Assembly (NCBI RefSeq): GCF_019468565.1
Contig: NZ_CP080521.1
Location: 2,294,001-2,358,000, forward strand
Length of the DNA: 64,000 nt
DNA from: Pseudonocardia sp. DSM 110487
Lineage (GTDB): Bacteria; Actinomycetota; Actinomycetes; Mycobacteriales; Pseudonocardiaceae
Direction: 5' to 3'
The notes beneath the pieces are model-generated. The model was not told the DNA's origin and made no database searches. It saw only the letters and a program-made list of their open reading frames with translations. Positions 1-8,051 of this stretch are shown one piece after another. The translations under genes and the position numbers were made by a program. How positions within the stretch are numbered: the stretch's first letter is position 1; the number at the start of each line of letters is the position of its first letter.

Positions 1-483
1 CCGGCCCGGGTGGCCGACGCGCAGTTCCTCCGCGAGGCCGTCGAGCTCGCCTCACTCGAGGACCTGCCACCGGAGCTGGATCCCGACCTCGTGCGCGAGT
101 TGCGCGAGAACCTGGCCGAGCAGCGGCGGCCCCACCTGGACGTCGAGGAGTTCTTCGCGCTCGACGAGGCCTTCCACCACGCGCTGCTGCGCCTGGCCGG
201 GCATGGCAACGCATGGGCGACGGTCGTGTCGGCCAAGGGGCACCTGGACCGGGCCCGCAGGCTAGGGCTGCAGGCGACCGCGCCGCCCGCGTTCACCGAC
301 CAGCACATAGAGATCTTCGAGGCTGTGCTCGCCCGCGACGTCGGCGCGGCACGGACGGCCATGCGCGCCCACCTGCGGGCCGTCTTCGACGACGTCGAGC
401 GCATCCGGCGGCGCTCGCCGGAGCTCTTCGCCCGCAACGTGGACTCGGTGCCGGTACGCCGCAACGTGGTGGTGTGGGAGTAG
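1..483 (+). CDS. GntR-family regulator, FCD effector domain (3' part)
   Basis: This is the 3' end of a gene that begins before the window; the frame is open from base 1. The 160 or so residues seen are an all-helical FCD-type ligand domain of FadR-like GntR regulators. They contain the stretch FFALDEAFHHALLRLAG, then HIEIFEAVLARD and MRAHL; the Asp and His residues in these motifs usually bind a metal and the effector in this family. The DNA-binding winged helix would lie upstream, outside the window. The target operon and ligand cannot be inferred. The family call is firm and the specificity is unknown. Confidence 0.8.
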   Translation, partial: PARVADAQFLREAVELASLEDLPPELDPDLVRELRENLAEQRRPHLDVEEFFALDEAFHHALLRLAGHGNAWATVVSAKGHLDRARRLGLQATAPPAFTDQHIEIFEAVLARDVGAARTAMRAHLRAVFDDVERIRRRSPELFARNVDSVPVRRNVVVWE

Positions 484-504
484 GCAGCGCCGATCAAGCG
501 CCGA

Positions 505-882
505 TCAGCGCACGGCGGCGGTGAGAACGACCGTCGTGCCCCGGTTGTCCGGACCCGGCCGCACCTCGAGCCGCCCGGCAAGCGCTTCGGCGAGCATCAG
601 CCCGCGGCCCTCCTGCCCGGTGCGGAGCGCAACGGCCGCTGGGCAAGGACCGCGGTCGGTGACCTCGCACCGCACCTCTCCGTTGACCGCCAGCGCCATG
701 AGGTGTCCCTCGCCCCCACCGTGCAGGACCGCGTTGGTCACGACCTCGAGCACGGCGTGGACGAACGCGCCGAGCGCCGGTTCCCTCAGCCCGGCCCGCT
801 GCAGCGTCGCGGCGAGCCGGACGCGCACGAGCGGCAGGTCGGGACGGGTGAAGCCGAGATCCAGCAGACGTTCCGTGTTCAT
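505..882 (-). CDS. Anti-sigma-factor type serine kinase (HATPase_c)
   Basis: A 125-residue GHKL ATPase of the RsbW/SpoIIAB kind. The N box is visible around residues 45-55 (EVVTNAVLHGG), followed by CEVTDRGP and a GRGLML glycine-rich motif, which together form the ATP pocket. Such proteins phosphorylate STAS anti-sigma antagonists or sequester a sigma factor. The ATG overlaps the stop of the upstream MEDS-STAS gene by four bases, so the two are translationally coupled and probably act as one partner-switching unit. No sigma factor gene lies beside it in the window. Confidence 0.8.
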   Translation of the reverse strand: MNTERLLDLGFTRPDLPLVRVRLAATLQRAGLREPALGAFVHAVLEVVTNAVLHGGGEGHLMALAVNGEVRCEVTDRGPCPAAVALRTGQEGRGLMLAEALAGRLEVRPGPDNRGTTVVLTAAVR

Positions 883-1787
883 GCCACGCCGGCTGCGCTT
901 CCCGCGTCGCTCCCCACGACGAGTTCCATCTGCGGCACGGCGTCTGCGCCGAGCCCGCGCAGCACCATCTCCAGCGTCCGCGTGCAACGGATGACGAGCC
1001 GGTCGCCCGCGGGGAGCGACGCGGCGAGATCGATCAACATCCAGGCGCAGTGGGCGTCCAGGTAGCACATGTCGGCGAGATCGAGCTCGAAGTGGAGCGG
1101 CCCCTGGTCCGGGCGCCGGGCCAGCGCTTCTCCCAGGATCCGGGTGAACTCCGCGCGCGTCCCGAGCTCCGCGGACCCCGCGATCCGCGCGCGGCCGGAA
1201 TGCCTGCTGACCTCGAGCGAGCCGAGGCGGTCGATCACCCGGATCGGATGGATCCGGCGCGCGCCGGCCAGCATGTGCTCGCTGAACCGCTCCCGGTCGT
1301 ACCAGCACAGCGCCGCGAAGGGGAACGACGCGAAGAGCTGCTCCGCCGAGCTCTCCCACGCCATCAGCTGCTCGTCGCTCCAGCCGGCCCGCGGCGACCA
1401 CCCCATCGAGATCGTGACCCGCAGCGCCCGGTAGCCCTCGTCGACGGCCTGCGTGGCCGTGGCGGCGTAGGCCTGCCGGGTGCGGTCGGCATCGAAGTGC
1501 CCGTCCGGGAAGTAGAGAGGCGTGTTGCGGGCGATGACGAACTGCCCGCTCTCCCGGGCGGCATCCGCGATGCCGGTGCCACCGTCGAGGCGGGCGATCG
1601 CCTCGTCGTCGTTCAGATCGTCCGGGTCGAGGATGAGCATCACCTTCTCCCTGCGTGCCAGCCCTAGCTGCGCGAAGGCAGTCAGCACCTCCCATCTGGC
1701 ATCGACGTCGACGACGTCCATGCACGAGTGGTCGCCAGGACGCAGCAGCTCCACCGGGATGGACCGATCCGCAGGGTGCTCGATCAC
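879..1787 (-). CDS. MEDS domain sensor fused to STAS domain
   Basis: A 302-residue protein. The first half (about residues 1-170) is a MEDS sensor domain, with HSCMDVV near the start, a P-loop-like KVMLILDPDD stretch and FAALCWYDRERF. The second half (about 200-290) is a STAS domain of the anti-sigma antagonist type. I chose the GTG at 1787 because GGGAGGA lies about seven bases upstream; the open frame goes on to 1883 but lacks such a signal. It overlaps the downstream kinase gene by four bases. The expected role is to sense a small molecule and release or hold the kinase partner. The ligand is unknown. Confidence 0.75.
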   Translation of the reverse strand: MIEHPADRSIPVELLRPGDHSCMDVVDVDARWEVLTAFAQLGLARREKVMLILDPDDLNDDEAIARLDGGTGIADAARESGQFVIARNTPLYFPDGHFDADRTRQAYAATATQAVDEGYRALRVTISMGWSPRAGWSDEQLMAWESSAEQLFASFPFAALCWYDRERFSEHMLAGARRIHPIRVIDRLGSLEVSRHSGRARIAGSAELGTRAEFTRILGEALARRPDQGPLHFELDLADMCYLDAHCAWMLIDLAASLPAGDRLVIRCTRTLEMVLRGLGADAVPQMELVVGSDAGSAAGVA

Positions 1788-1922
1788 CGGGATTCCTCCC
1801 TGCTCACCGGCGTAGCACCGGCCGAGAGCCCCAGAGCGTAGCGAGCGCCGTACCCGGCTCGTAGCCCGTCCGGCGGCTCTCACGCGGATGGCGGCACCGC
1901 GCGGCTCACGAAGCCGCGCCGC

Positions 1923-4010
1923 TCAGCCGCGCTGGGCCAGCGCGAACGGCAGCACCGCCGATGCACCGGCGCGTCGCAGCAGGCGGGCGGCGACAGTGGC
2001 CGTCCAGCCGCTGTCGATCACGTCGTCCACCAGCAGGACCGGCCCGTCCGGCACCGGGAACGCGGGCGGTTCGAACGCGGACCACACCGCCGCGAGCCGC
2101 TGCGGGCTGTTGGCGTGCTCCTCGGGGCGAGGCCCGGCCGGGGCGAGGGTGCCGATGAGGGGAAGGCGGCCGATCTCGGAGATCCGCCGGGCCAGGTGGT
2201 CGAGCTGGTGGGGACGGGTGCGGGAGCCGATGCCGACCACGCCCACCGGTCGTTCCGCCCAGCCCCATCCGGCGAGCACGCGCACGCACGCGTCGAGCAC
2301 GTCGCCGGGGACGGGCGCGTCATCGCCTCCGACCAGCTCGCGCAGCCGGGTGCCCCACCCGATGTCGGACAGGCGCCCGATCACCCGGCCCGGCGCGGCG
2401 AGCTCGCCCGCCGGGATCCGGCCCGACGCCGCGACGCCCAGCTCCGCCATGCCGCTCGGCCACTGTTTGCGCGGCGCGACCTCGACGCCCGGCCGGCTGA
2501 TCCGATCTTGGGCCGCCGCGGCCGCGCCCTCGTCGACGTCGGTGCTCCATGCCGGGGTGGTGCAGGTGTCGCAGCGGCCGCACCGCTCGGCGGCCGGGTC
2601 GTCGAGCTGCCTGCGCAGGAACTGCATCCGGCAGCCGGTGGTGTCGATGTACTCGAGCATCGCCTTCTGCTCGGCGCGGCGCGCCTCCGCGATGCGCTGG
2701 TGGCGATCCCGGTCGTAGACCCACTCCTCGCCGGTGGCCACCCACCCGCCCTTGACGCGGCGCACGGCGCCGTCGCTGTCGAGCACCTTGAGCAGCATCT
2801 CCAGGCGGGTGCGGGACAGGTCGACGCGGGTCTCGACGGCCGCGGTGGACAGCGGCGCGTCACCCAGCACGGCCAGGGTCTGGCGCACGAGCGGCTCCGG
2901 CGGGAACGCGAGCGAGGCGAAATAGGCCCAGATGTCGCGGTCCTCCCGGCCGGGCAACAGCACGACCTCGGCCCGCTCGACGGCGCGGCCCGCACGGCCG
3001 ATCTGCTGGTAGTACGCCACCGGCGACGCGGGCGCCCCGAGGTGCACGACGAACCCGAGATCGGGCTTGTCGAACCCCATCCCGAGCGCGCTGGTGGCCA
3101 CGAGCGCCTTGACGCGGTTGTCGAGCAGGTCGCCCTCGGCGGCGAGCCGCTCCCCGGGGTCGGTCTTGCCGGTGTAGGAGGCGACGGGGTGGCCGCGCTC
3201 GCGCAGGAAGTCCGCCACTTCCTCCGCGGCCGCGATCGTGAGCGTGTAGACGATGCCCGCGCCCGGCAACGCGTCGATGTGGTCGGCGAGCCAGCCGAGC
3301 CGTTGCGCGGGCGTGGCGAGCGGGACGACCGAGAGGCGCAGGCTCTCCCGGTCGAGCGAGCCGCGCAGGACCAGCGGTTCCCCTGATGCGAGCCCGAGCT
3401 GCTCCGTGACGTCGACGACCACGCGGTCGTTCGCGGTGGCCGTGGTGGCGAGCACGGGGATACCGGCGGGGAGCTCGGCGATGAGCGCGCGCAGGCGCCG
3501 GTAGTCGGGCCGGAAGTCGTGGCCCCAGTCGGACACGCAGTGGGCCTCGTCGACGACGAGCATGCCGGCGCCCGCCGTGAGCCGCGGCAGCACCCGGTCG
3601 CGGAAGTCGGGGTTGTTGAGCCGCTCGGGGCTCACCAGCAGCACGTCGACCTCGCCGTCCGCGACCGCGGCGTAGGTGCGCTCCCAATCGCCGGTGTTGG
3701 CCGAGTTGACCGTGGCGGCGCGGATGCCGGCCCTCGCGGCGGCGTCGATCTGGTTGCGCATGAGCGCGAGCAATGGCGAGACGATCACCGTGGGCCCGGC
3801 GCCTTCGGCCCGCAGCAGCGCGGTGGCCACGAAGTAGACCGCCGACTTGCCCCACCCGGTGCGCTGCACCACGAGCGCCCGCCTGCGCTCGGCCACGAGT
3901 GCGTGGATGGCCGTCCACTGGTCCTCGCGGAGCCGGGCGCCCGGGCCCGCGAGCGTGGCGAGCACGGACTCGGCGCGGTCACGGAGATCCGAGGACACGG
4001 TGGAGGTCAT
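1923..4010 (-). CDS. recQ: RecQ-family ATP-dependent DNA helicase with phosphoribosyltransferase-like tail
   Basis: About 695 residues. Visible helicase motifs are REDQWTAI (motif 0), RTGWGKSAVYF (Walker A), VVDEAHCVSDWGHDFRP (DEAH box and aromatic loop) and QQIGRAGR (motif VI). After these comes a RecQ zinc site (CRMQFLRRQ and CGRCDTC). The C-terminal part of roughly 200 residues replaces HRDC and ends in VLLVDDVIDSGWTA, the PRPP-binding loop of type I phosphoribosyltransferases. RecQ enzymes unwind 3'-tailed and branched DNA in repair. The ATG at 4010 precedes MTSTVSSDLRDR. The open frame continues upstream to 4199, but that extension is repeat-like and poorly coding. The gene stands alone. 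Confidence 0.85.
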   Translation of the reverse strand: MTSTVSSDLRDRAESVLATLAGPGARLREDQWTAIHALVAERRRALVVQRTGWGKSAVYFVATALLRAEGAGPTVIVSPLLALMRNQIDAAARAGIRAATVNSANTGDWERTYAAVADGEVDVLLVSPERLNNPDFRDRVLPRLTAGAGMLVVDEAHCVSDWGHDFRPDYRRLRALIAELPAGIPVLATTATANDRVVVDVTEQLGLASGEPLVLRGSLDRESLRLSVVPLATPAQRLGWLADHIDALPGAGIVYTLTIAAAEEVADFLRERGHPVASYTGKTDPGERLAAEGDLLDNRVKALVATSALGMGFDKPDLGFVVHLGAPASPVAYYQQIGRAGRAVERAEVVLLPGREDRDIWAYFASLAFPPEPLVRQTLAVLGDAPLSTAAVETRVDLSRTRLEMLLKVLDSDGAVRRVKGGWVATGEEWVYDRDRHQRIAEARRAEQKAMLEYIDTTGCRMQFLRRQLDDPAAERCGRCDTCTTPAWSTDVDEGAAAAAQDRISRPGVEVAPRKQWPSGMAELGVAASGRIPAGELAAPGRVIGRLSDIGWGTRLRELVGGDDAPVPGDVLDACVRVLAGWGWAERPVGVVGIGSRTRPHQLDHLARRISEIGRLPLIGTLAPAGPRPEEHANSPQRLAAVWSAFEPPAFPVPDGPVLLVDDVIDSGWTATVAARLLRRAGASAVLPFALAQRG

Positions 4011-4285
4011 GGGCCCATGGTGGACGAAGGGACTGACAGCCGTTCGCGCGGGCGAAGGTGGCCGGTTCGAGTCCTGTCGGTGTCCGGTGGTCGTTGCTAG
4101 CTTCGGATCACAGGGCCGACGGGGGTTCGGCCCTGGTTGGGGGAATCGGATGAAGGACACCGTGAGCACGCCCGCGTTCGGTACGAGGGTCACGTTCATG
4201 GGAACGAGGGTGACGTTCCACTAGGGGAGTCCAGCATCGAGGCACGGCGCCCGCGCCGCGGGCGCCGTGCCGCTGCCCGGGGGGA
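4011..4285. other. Intergenic region between recQ and MFS gene, with a tandem motif
   Basis: This divergent spacer carries the promoter side of recQ and the leader of the MFS gene. A possible 24-codon leader ORF starts with the ATG at 4150 and ends at 4224; its sequence is built around the duplicated 18-mer described separately. A GGGGGGA tract at 4279-4285 could serve as the ribosome-binding site of the MFS gene. No longer coding signal was found. Confidence 0.4.
4180..4218 (+). repeat. Tandem 18-bp motif, 21-bp period
   Basis: GGTACGAGGGTCACGTTC at 4180 is repeated as GGAACGAGGGTGACGTTC at 4201, with 16 of 18 bases equal and a 21-bp period, two helical turns. Across the junction CGTTC-ATGG-GAACG forms a small dyad at 4193-4206. 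The spacing suits two regulator dimers on one DNA face upstream of the exporter. The motif also resembles one arm of the hairpin at 9285-9331, so it may instead be a dispersed genomic repeat. Confidence 0.45.
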
Positions 4286-5485
4286 ATTATCACCGTCTAC
4301 CGCCGCGTCGTCGCGGCGTCGGGGCTCGCCAACCTCGGTGACGGCGTCCGGCAGGTCGCGCTGCCGCTGCTGGCCGCCGCGATCACGCGGGACGCCGTGC
4401 TCGTCGCAGGGCTCACGGCGATCGCGTACGTGCCGTGGATGCTGCTCGGCCTGCCCATCGGCGCTCTCGTCGACCGCAGCCGTCCCGAACTGTTCGTGCT
4501 CGGCGCCGCGGTGGCACGTGGCGTCTTGTTCGGCGCGCTCACGCTCGCCCTCGTGCTCGACGTCCGGTCGATGGCGCTGCTCTACGCCGTCGCGTTCCTG
4601 CTCGGCGTCGGCGAGGCCGCGTACGACAACGCGAGCCAGTCGCTGATCCCGCGCGTCGTGGACGACGCCGACCTGGAGCGGGCCAACAGCGCGCTCGTGA
4701 GCGTGGAGCGGCTCGGCCAGGACCTGATCGGGCCCGCGGTCGGCGGTGTCATGTTCGCCGCGGCGGCGTCGCTCCCGTTCGCGGTGAGCGCGGCGGCGCT
4801 GCTCGTCGCCGGGGTGCTCGTCACCGGGTTGCGGACGCCCGCGCCAGTGGTCGAGGGCAGGCCAACGCCACATGCGGTGCTGCGCGAGGCCGCCGAGGGG
4901 ATGCGGTGGCTCCTTTCCGCCCGGTTCGTCCGCACGATCATCCTGACCGGTGCGGGCCTCACGTTCTTCACCCAGACCTGGGAAGGGCTGCTCGTCCTGC
5001 TCGCCGTCGGCCCGATGGGCACGTCCGAGACGGTGTTCGGACTGATCCTCGCCGGTGGTGCGGTCGGCGGGATCGTGGGCGCGATGCTCACCGCTCCGCT
5101 CGTGCGCCGGTTCCCGCAGCGTGCGCTCCAGATCGCCGCGCTCGCCGTGGCCGCGGGGGGCAACTTCGTGCTCGCGGCGTTCCCCACGCCGGTGCTCGCC
5201 GCCGTCGTGCTCAGCACCACCAGCTTCTCGTTCGCCCTGTGGAACGTGCTGTCGGTGACGATCCGCCAGCGCCTCGTGCCGGCCGCGGTGCTCGGCAGGG
5301 TCAACGCGGCCAGCCGGACGCTCTCGATGACGGCGGCGCCGCTCGGTGCGCTGGCCGGCGGCGGGCTCGCGGCGGCGCTGGACCTGCGTGCGCCCCTGTG
5401 GGTCAGCGGGCTGGCGATGGTGGTGATCACGGGGCTGTTCGTCGTGGCCACCCGGGACGTCGCCGTGGTCGGGGACCACAACTGA
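4286..5485 (+). CDS. MFS exporter, MFS_3/enterobactin-exporter-like
   Basis: A 12-helix major facilitator of about 399 residues. Recognisable parts are ASGLANLGDGVRQVALPLLAA in helix 1, the loop GLPIGALVDRSRP (motif A region), and NASQSLIPRVV with LERANSAL before helix 5, typical of the MFS_3 group that exports siderophores or drugs. The homologous N-terminus begins right at ATTATCACC (4286-4294). The frame has a stop at 4211, and no ATG, GTG, TTG or CTG lies between that stop and the first helix. The start is therefore either a rare ATT/ATC codon behind GGGGGGA or hidden by a sequence error. The GTG at 4397 would remove helix 1. Confidence 0.75.
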   Translation: MITVYRRVVAASGLANLGDGVRQVALPLLAAAITRDAVLVAGLTAIAYVPWMLLGLPIGALVDRSRPELFVLGAAVARGVLFGALTLALVLDVRSMALLYAVAFLLGVGEAAYDNASQSLIPRVVDDADLERANSALVSVERLGQDLIGPAVGGVMFAAAASLPFAVSAAALLVAGVLVTGLRTPAPVVEGRPTPHAVLREAAEGMRWLLSARFVRTIILTGAGLTFFTQTWEGLLVLLAVGPMGTSETVFGLILAGGAVGGIVGAMLTAPLVRRFPQRALQIAALAVAAGGNFVLAAFPTPVLAAVVLSTTSFSFALWNVLSVTIRQRLVPAAVLGRVNAASRTLSMTAAPLGALAGGGLAAALDLRAPLWVSGLAMVVITGLFVVATRDVAVVGDHN

Positions 5486-5533
5486 CGGACACCGCGAACG
5501 TGTGGAGTCACCCGGACGGGGAATCCGATCGGC

Positions 5534-5707
5534 ATGAGCAGCCCCCTATGGCCCTTCGCGGTGCGGCGGTGCACGCGATGCACGAGGGAGGCCGTCGTCG
5601 TGGTCGCCTCGGACGACGGATCCGGAACCGTAGCGGCCTGTTCGGAACACCTGGAGTGGGCGTTCTTCCTCGGCGTCGACGAGTGGAGCGGTCGCCGCGC
5701 GGCGTGA
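5534..5707 (+). CDS. Small CxxC/CxxxH protein, unknown function
   Basis: A 57-codon frame beginning at the ATG at 5534. The product carries RRCTRCTR near the N-terminus and ACSEHLEW about 20 residues later, giving a Cys-x2-Cys...Cys-x2-His pattern that could bind one zinc ion. The C-terminal half is rich in aromatic and acidic residues. It sits between the MFS gene and the MoxR ATPase on the same strand. I do not recognise a named family. The paired cysteine motif and GC-biased third codon positions argue that it is real. Confidence 0.5.
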   Translation: MSSPLWPFAVRRCTRCTREAVVVVASDDGSGTVAACSEHLEWAFFLGVDEWSGRRAA

Positions 5708-5738
5708 CCTTCGCGTGCGGTGGAGGCACGATGGTCGG

Positions 5739-6614
5739 GTGAATCTGCCGCAGCCTGCGCTCTTCGGCTCGGTCGACGAGGTCGCCGAGCGCCTGGCGGG
5801 CGTCGGCTACCTCGCGTCGACGGCCGTCGCCACCACCGTGTTCCTCGCCGACCGGCTCGGCAAGCCCCTGCTCGTCGAGGGTCCGGCGGGCGTCGGCAAG
5901 ACGGAGCTGGCGAAGGCCGTCGCCGAGTCCACGGGTTCCGGGCTCGTCCGTCTGCAGTGCTACGAGGGCATCGACGAGGCGCGCGCGCTCTACGAGTGGA
6001 ACCACGCCAAGCAGCTGCTGCGCATCACGGCGGGCCAGGGGCACGAGTCGTGGGACGCAACCCGCGACGACGTGTTCTCCGAGGAGTTCCTGCTGCCCCG
6101 CCCGTTGCTCACGGCGATCCGGCGCACCGAGCCGACAGTGCTGCTGGTCGACGAGATCGACAAGGCCGATGTCGAGGTCGAGGGCCTGCTGCTGGAGGTG
6201 CTCTCCGACTACCAGGTGACGGTGCCGGAGATGGGCACGATCCGCGCGTCGCGACGGCCGTTCGCGGTGCTCACGTCCAACTCCACGCGCGAGCTGTCGG
6301 AGGCCCTCAAGCGGCGCTGCCTGTTCCTGCACCTCGACTTCCCCGACGCCGACCTGGAGCGGCGGATCGTGCTCAGCCGGGTGCCCGAGCTGCCGGAGGC
6401 GCTGGTGGACGCGCTGGTGCGCACGGTTCGCGTGCTGCGGGGGCTGGAGCTGCGCAAGTCGCCCTCCGTGGCCGAGACGATCGACTGGGGACGCACGTTG
6501 CTCGCGCTCGGGATGGACACCCTCGACACCGACGCGGTGCGCGCCACCCTCGGGGTGGTGCTCAAGCACAGGTCGGACGCGGAGCGGGCGGCGAGGGAGC
6601 TGCGGCTCGACTAG
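5739..6614 (+). CDS. MoxR-type AAA+ ATPase (CoxD-like)
   Basis: A 291-residue AAA+ protein. Walker A is EGPAGVGKTELAKAVA, Walker B is VLLVDEIDKAD, and sensor 1 is VLTSNSTRELSEALKRRC with the arginine finger. MoxR proteins remodel or activate partner enzymes, usually together with a von Willebrand-A domain protein. The natural partner, the CoxE-like VWA gene at 15795, lies 9 kb away instead of next door. The GTG at 5739 is chosen because the protein core starts there and the context ATGGTCGGGTG resembles that of the VWA gene. The TAG stop codon lies inside a 31-bp inverted repeat that recurs near 8 kb. Confidence 0.85.
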   Translation: MNLPQPALFGSVDEVAERLAGVGYLASTAVATTVFLADRLGKPLLVEGPAGVGKTELAKAVAESTGSGLVRLQCYEGIDEARALYEWNHAKQLLRITAGQGHESWDATRDDVFSEEFLLPRPLLTAIRRTEPTVLLVDEIDKADVEVEGLLLEVLSDYQVTVPEMGTIRASRRPFAVLTSNSTRELSEALKRRCLFLHLDFPDADLERRIVLSRVPELPEALVDALVRTVRVLRGLELRKSPSVAETIDWGRTLLALGMDTLDTDAVRATLGVVLKHRSDAERAARELRLD

Positions 6615-6641
6615 GGCGCGTATCGCGTTGTGATCAATGAG
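6611..6641 (+). repeat. 31-bp inverted repeat, left copy
   Basis: The copy begins CTAGGGCGCGTATCG and ends GATCAATGAG. Its reverse complement occurs at 7984-8014 with 28 of 31 positions equal. The pair encloses the TetR and DUF1772 genes. The left copy supplies the stop codon of the MoxR gene, so it sits exactly on the gene boundary. It could be the end of a small mobile cassette or a dispersed intergenic repeat. Confidence 0.65.
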
Positions 6642-6663
6642 TACCGCAGCTTCCGGGCCGGGA

Positions 6664-6684
6664 GCCCCGTCGGGGGTACGGGGC
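6664..6684. terminator. Hairpin downstream of TetR gene
   Basis: GCCCCGT and ACGGGGC pair perfectly around a seven-base loop in the space between convergent genes (MoxR and TetR). No T-run follows, which is usual in high-GC actinobacteria. It is a plausible but unproven terminator for either strand. Confidence 0.35.
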
Positions 6685-6794
6685 CGGCGATCTGCGGCTG
6701 CGCCGTGTAGGCGCGAGCGACCCGGAAGCGATTCCGCAGGCAGGCAGGCAGCGGGGCCAGAGGACCCCGGCCGTGCCCCATCCGGGATGGTGCG

Positions 6795-7373
6795 TCAGAG
6801 CATGGCGAGCCGGTCCACCAGCAGCTCCGTCCTGCGCTCGGTGTCCTCTGGCGGGAGCCGTCCCGCTCGGGTCAGGGTGGCCAGTCCGTGCAGGGACGCC
6901 CAGAACGTCTCGGTGAACAGCTCCGGGCGCACGCCGTCCCCGGCGACTTCGCTGAGGCACTCCAGCAGCGCGGCGAAGGCGTCCTTCAACGGTTCGGGGG
7001 TGTCCTCCTGCGCGTACGCCAGGCCGCCGTCGAGCTGGAACAGGGCGTCGTAGACCGCCGGATGGCGTTCGGCGAAGGCGAGGTAGGCACGGGCCAGCGC
7101 GGTGACCCGGGCACGAGGGCCGACGGCGGCGGCGGTCGCGGCCCGCATCGCCACGGCCATCTCGGAAGCGCCCTGCAGAGCCACGGCGCCGATGATCTCG
7201 CGCTTGCCGCGGAAGTGGCTGTAGAGGACGGGCTGGCTGTATTCGATGCGATCGGCGAGTCGCCGGGTGGTGACTGCGTCCCAGCCCTGCTGCTCGGCGA
7301 GTTCGCGGGCCGTGGCCACGATGAGGCGCTCGCGGCTGACCCGTTCGCGCTGCTTGCGGTCCTGTACCGACAT
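6795..7373 (-). CDS. TetR/AcrR-family repressor of the DUF1772 gene
   Basis: 192 residues. The N-terminal helix-turn-helix is RLIVATARELAEQQGWDAVTTRRLADRIEY followed by SQPVLYSHFRGKREI, the recognition helix of TetR proteins. The C-terminal ligand domain contains FWASLHGLATLTRAG, the WHG-type signature of a TetR subgroup. It diverges from the small membrane protein gene at 7465, and two palindromes sit in the 91-bp gap, so it most likely represses both genes. The inducer is unknown. The whole unit lies between two inverted 31-bp repeats. Confidence 0.85.
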   Translation of the reverse strand: MSVQDRKQRERVSRERLIVATARELAEQQGWDAVTTRRLADRIEYSQPVLYSHFRGKREIIGAVALQGASEMAVAMRAATAAAVGPRARVTALARAYLAFAERHPAVYDALFQLDGGLAYAQEDTPEPLKDAFAALLECLSEVAGDGVRPELFTETFWASLHGLATLTRAGRLPPEDTERRTELLVDRLAML

Positions 7374-7382
7374 GATTCGATC

Positions 7383-7448
7383 CTAGCACTGCTAGACAAT
7401 CGAGCGACAGCAGTGATAGCGTTGCGACATCATCTAGCAACGCTAGAT
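7383..7448. promoter_or_regulatory. Two TetR operators in the divergent promoter
   Basis: CTAGCACTGCTAG at 7383-7395 is a perfect palindrome around one central base. ATCTAGCAACGCTAGAT at 7432-7448 has 7-bp perfect arms around AAC. Both share the core CTAGC-N3-GCTAG and lie between the divergent TetR and DUF1772 genes, one near each start. This is the expected layout for autoregulation plus repression of the neighbour. Confidence 0.75.
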
Positions 7449-7464
7449 CCCGGGAGGGGTCATC

Positions 7465-7911
7465 ATGCTCAGTGCACTCGAGGTCGTCACCATCGTGGTC
7501 GTCGGCGTGATGGTGGGGGTGGAGTTCTCCGTCCCCTTCTTCAGCAACCCGATCCTCAACGCACTCCCCGGCGACAACGGCCTGCGCGGCCGCGTCCACG
7601 GGGCCCGACTGGGCGGCGCCGTGATGCCGTTCTGGTACATCGGCTCGCTCGTCCTCGTCGGGGTCTGGGCCGTCGCCGGATGGGACGACGATGGCGCCGG
7701 CCTCGTCGTGACCGCCGCCGCGCTGCTGATCGTCAGCGTGCTCATGTCGATCCTGGTGCTCGTCCCGATCAACAACCGGGTCAAGACGTGGACCGCCGGC
7801 AGCCGGCCGGCCGACTGGAAGGAGCAGATGAAGCGCTGGGACCGCTGGCACTACGTCCGCGTCGCCGTCATCATCGCCGCCTTCGCCTGCCTGGCGGCCG
7901 CCCTCACCTGA
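7465..7911 (+). CDS. DUF1772 membrane protein (anthrone-oxygenase-like fold)
   Basis: 148 residues with four predicted membrane helices. The sequence follows the DUF1772 pattern: an N-terminal helix leading into GVEFSVPFFSNPIL, a middle helix FWYIGSLVLVGVWAVAG, then VLVPINNRVKTW and RWDRWHYVRVAVIIAAF. Fungal relatives oxygenate anthrones; bacterial members paired with TetR regulators are uncharacterised and often thought to act in stress or aromatic metabolism. The ATG at 7465 follows GGGAGGGG. It is expressed from the operator region shared with the divergent TetR gene. Function is not known. Confidence 0.8.
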   Translation: MLSALEVVTIVVVGVMVGVEFSVPFFSNPILNALPGDNGLRGRVHGARLGGAVMPFWYIGSLVLVGVWAVAGWDDDGAGLVVTAAALLIVSVLMSILVLVPINNRVKTWTAGSRPADWKEQMKRWDRWHYVRVAVIIAAFACLAAALT

Positions 7912-7983
7912 GCCCGCGGGCCGGTTGCGCACGTGTCATGAAGACGATCTACCGGGTCGAAGATCAGCGTGAGGGGAAACTCG

Positions 7984-8014
7984 CTCATTGATCGCGACCC
8001 GATACGCGCCCTAG
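7984..8014 (-). repeat. 31-bp inverted repeat, right copy
   Basis: This is the reverse complement of the 6611-6641 copy, with three mismatches. It lies about 70 bases after the DUF1772 gene and ends CGCGCCCTAG. The two copies enclose about 1.34 kb. No transposase is present. Target-site duplications are not evident, because both ends terminate in the palindromic CTAG. Confidence 0.65.
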
Positions 8015-8051
8015 GACTTCCCCGAAACCGCGCAAGCGCTGACCGACCGGG

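Noticed and set aside
4137..4646. Alternative frame across the start of the MFS gene as a separate protein
   Set aside because: Arg/Ser-rich shadow of the MFS frame, with no domain and weak codon bias.
6737..6755. GCAG/GGCA short tandem repeat
   Set aside because: A simple tetranucleotide run of a few units with no structural or coding meaning.
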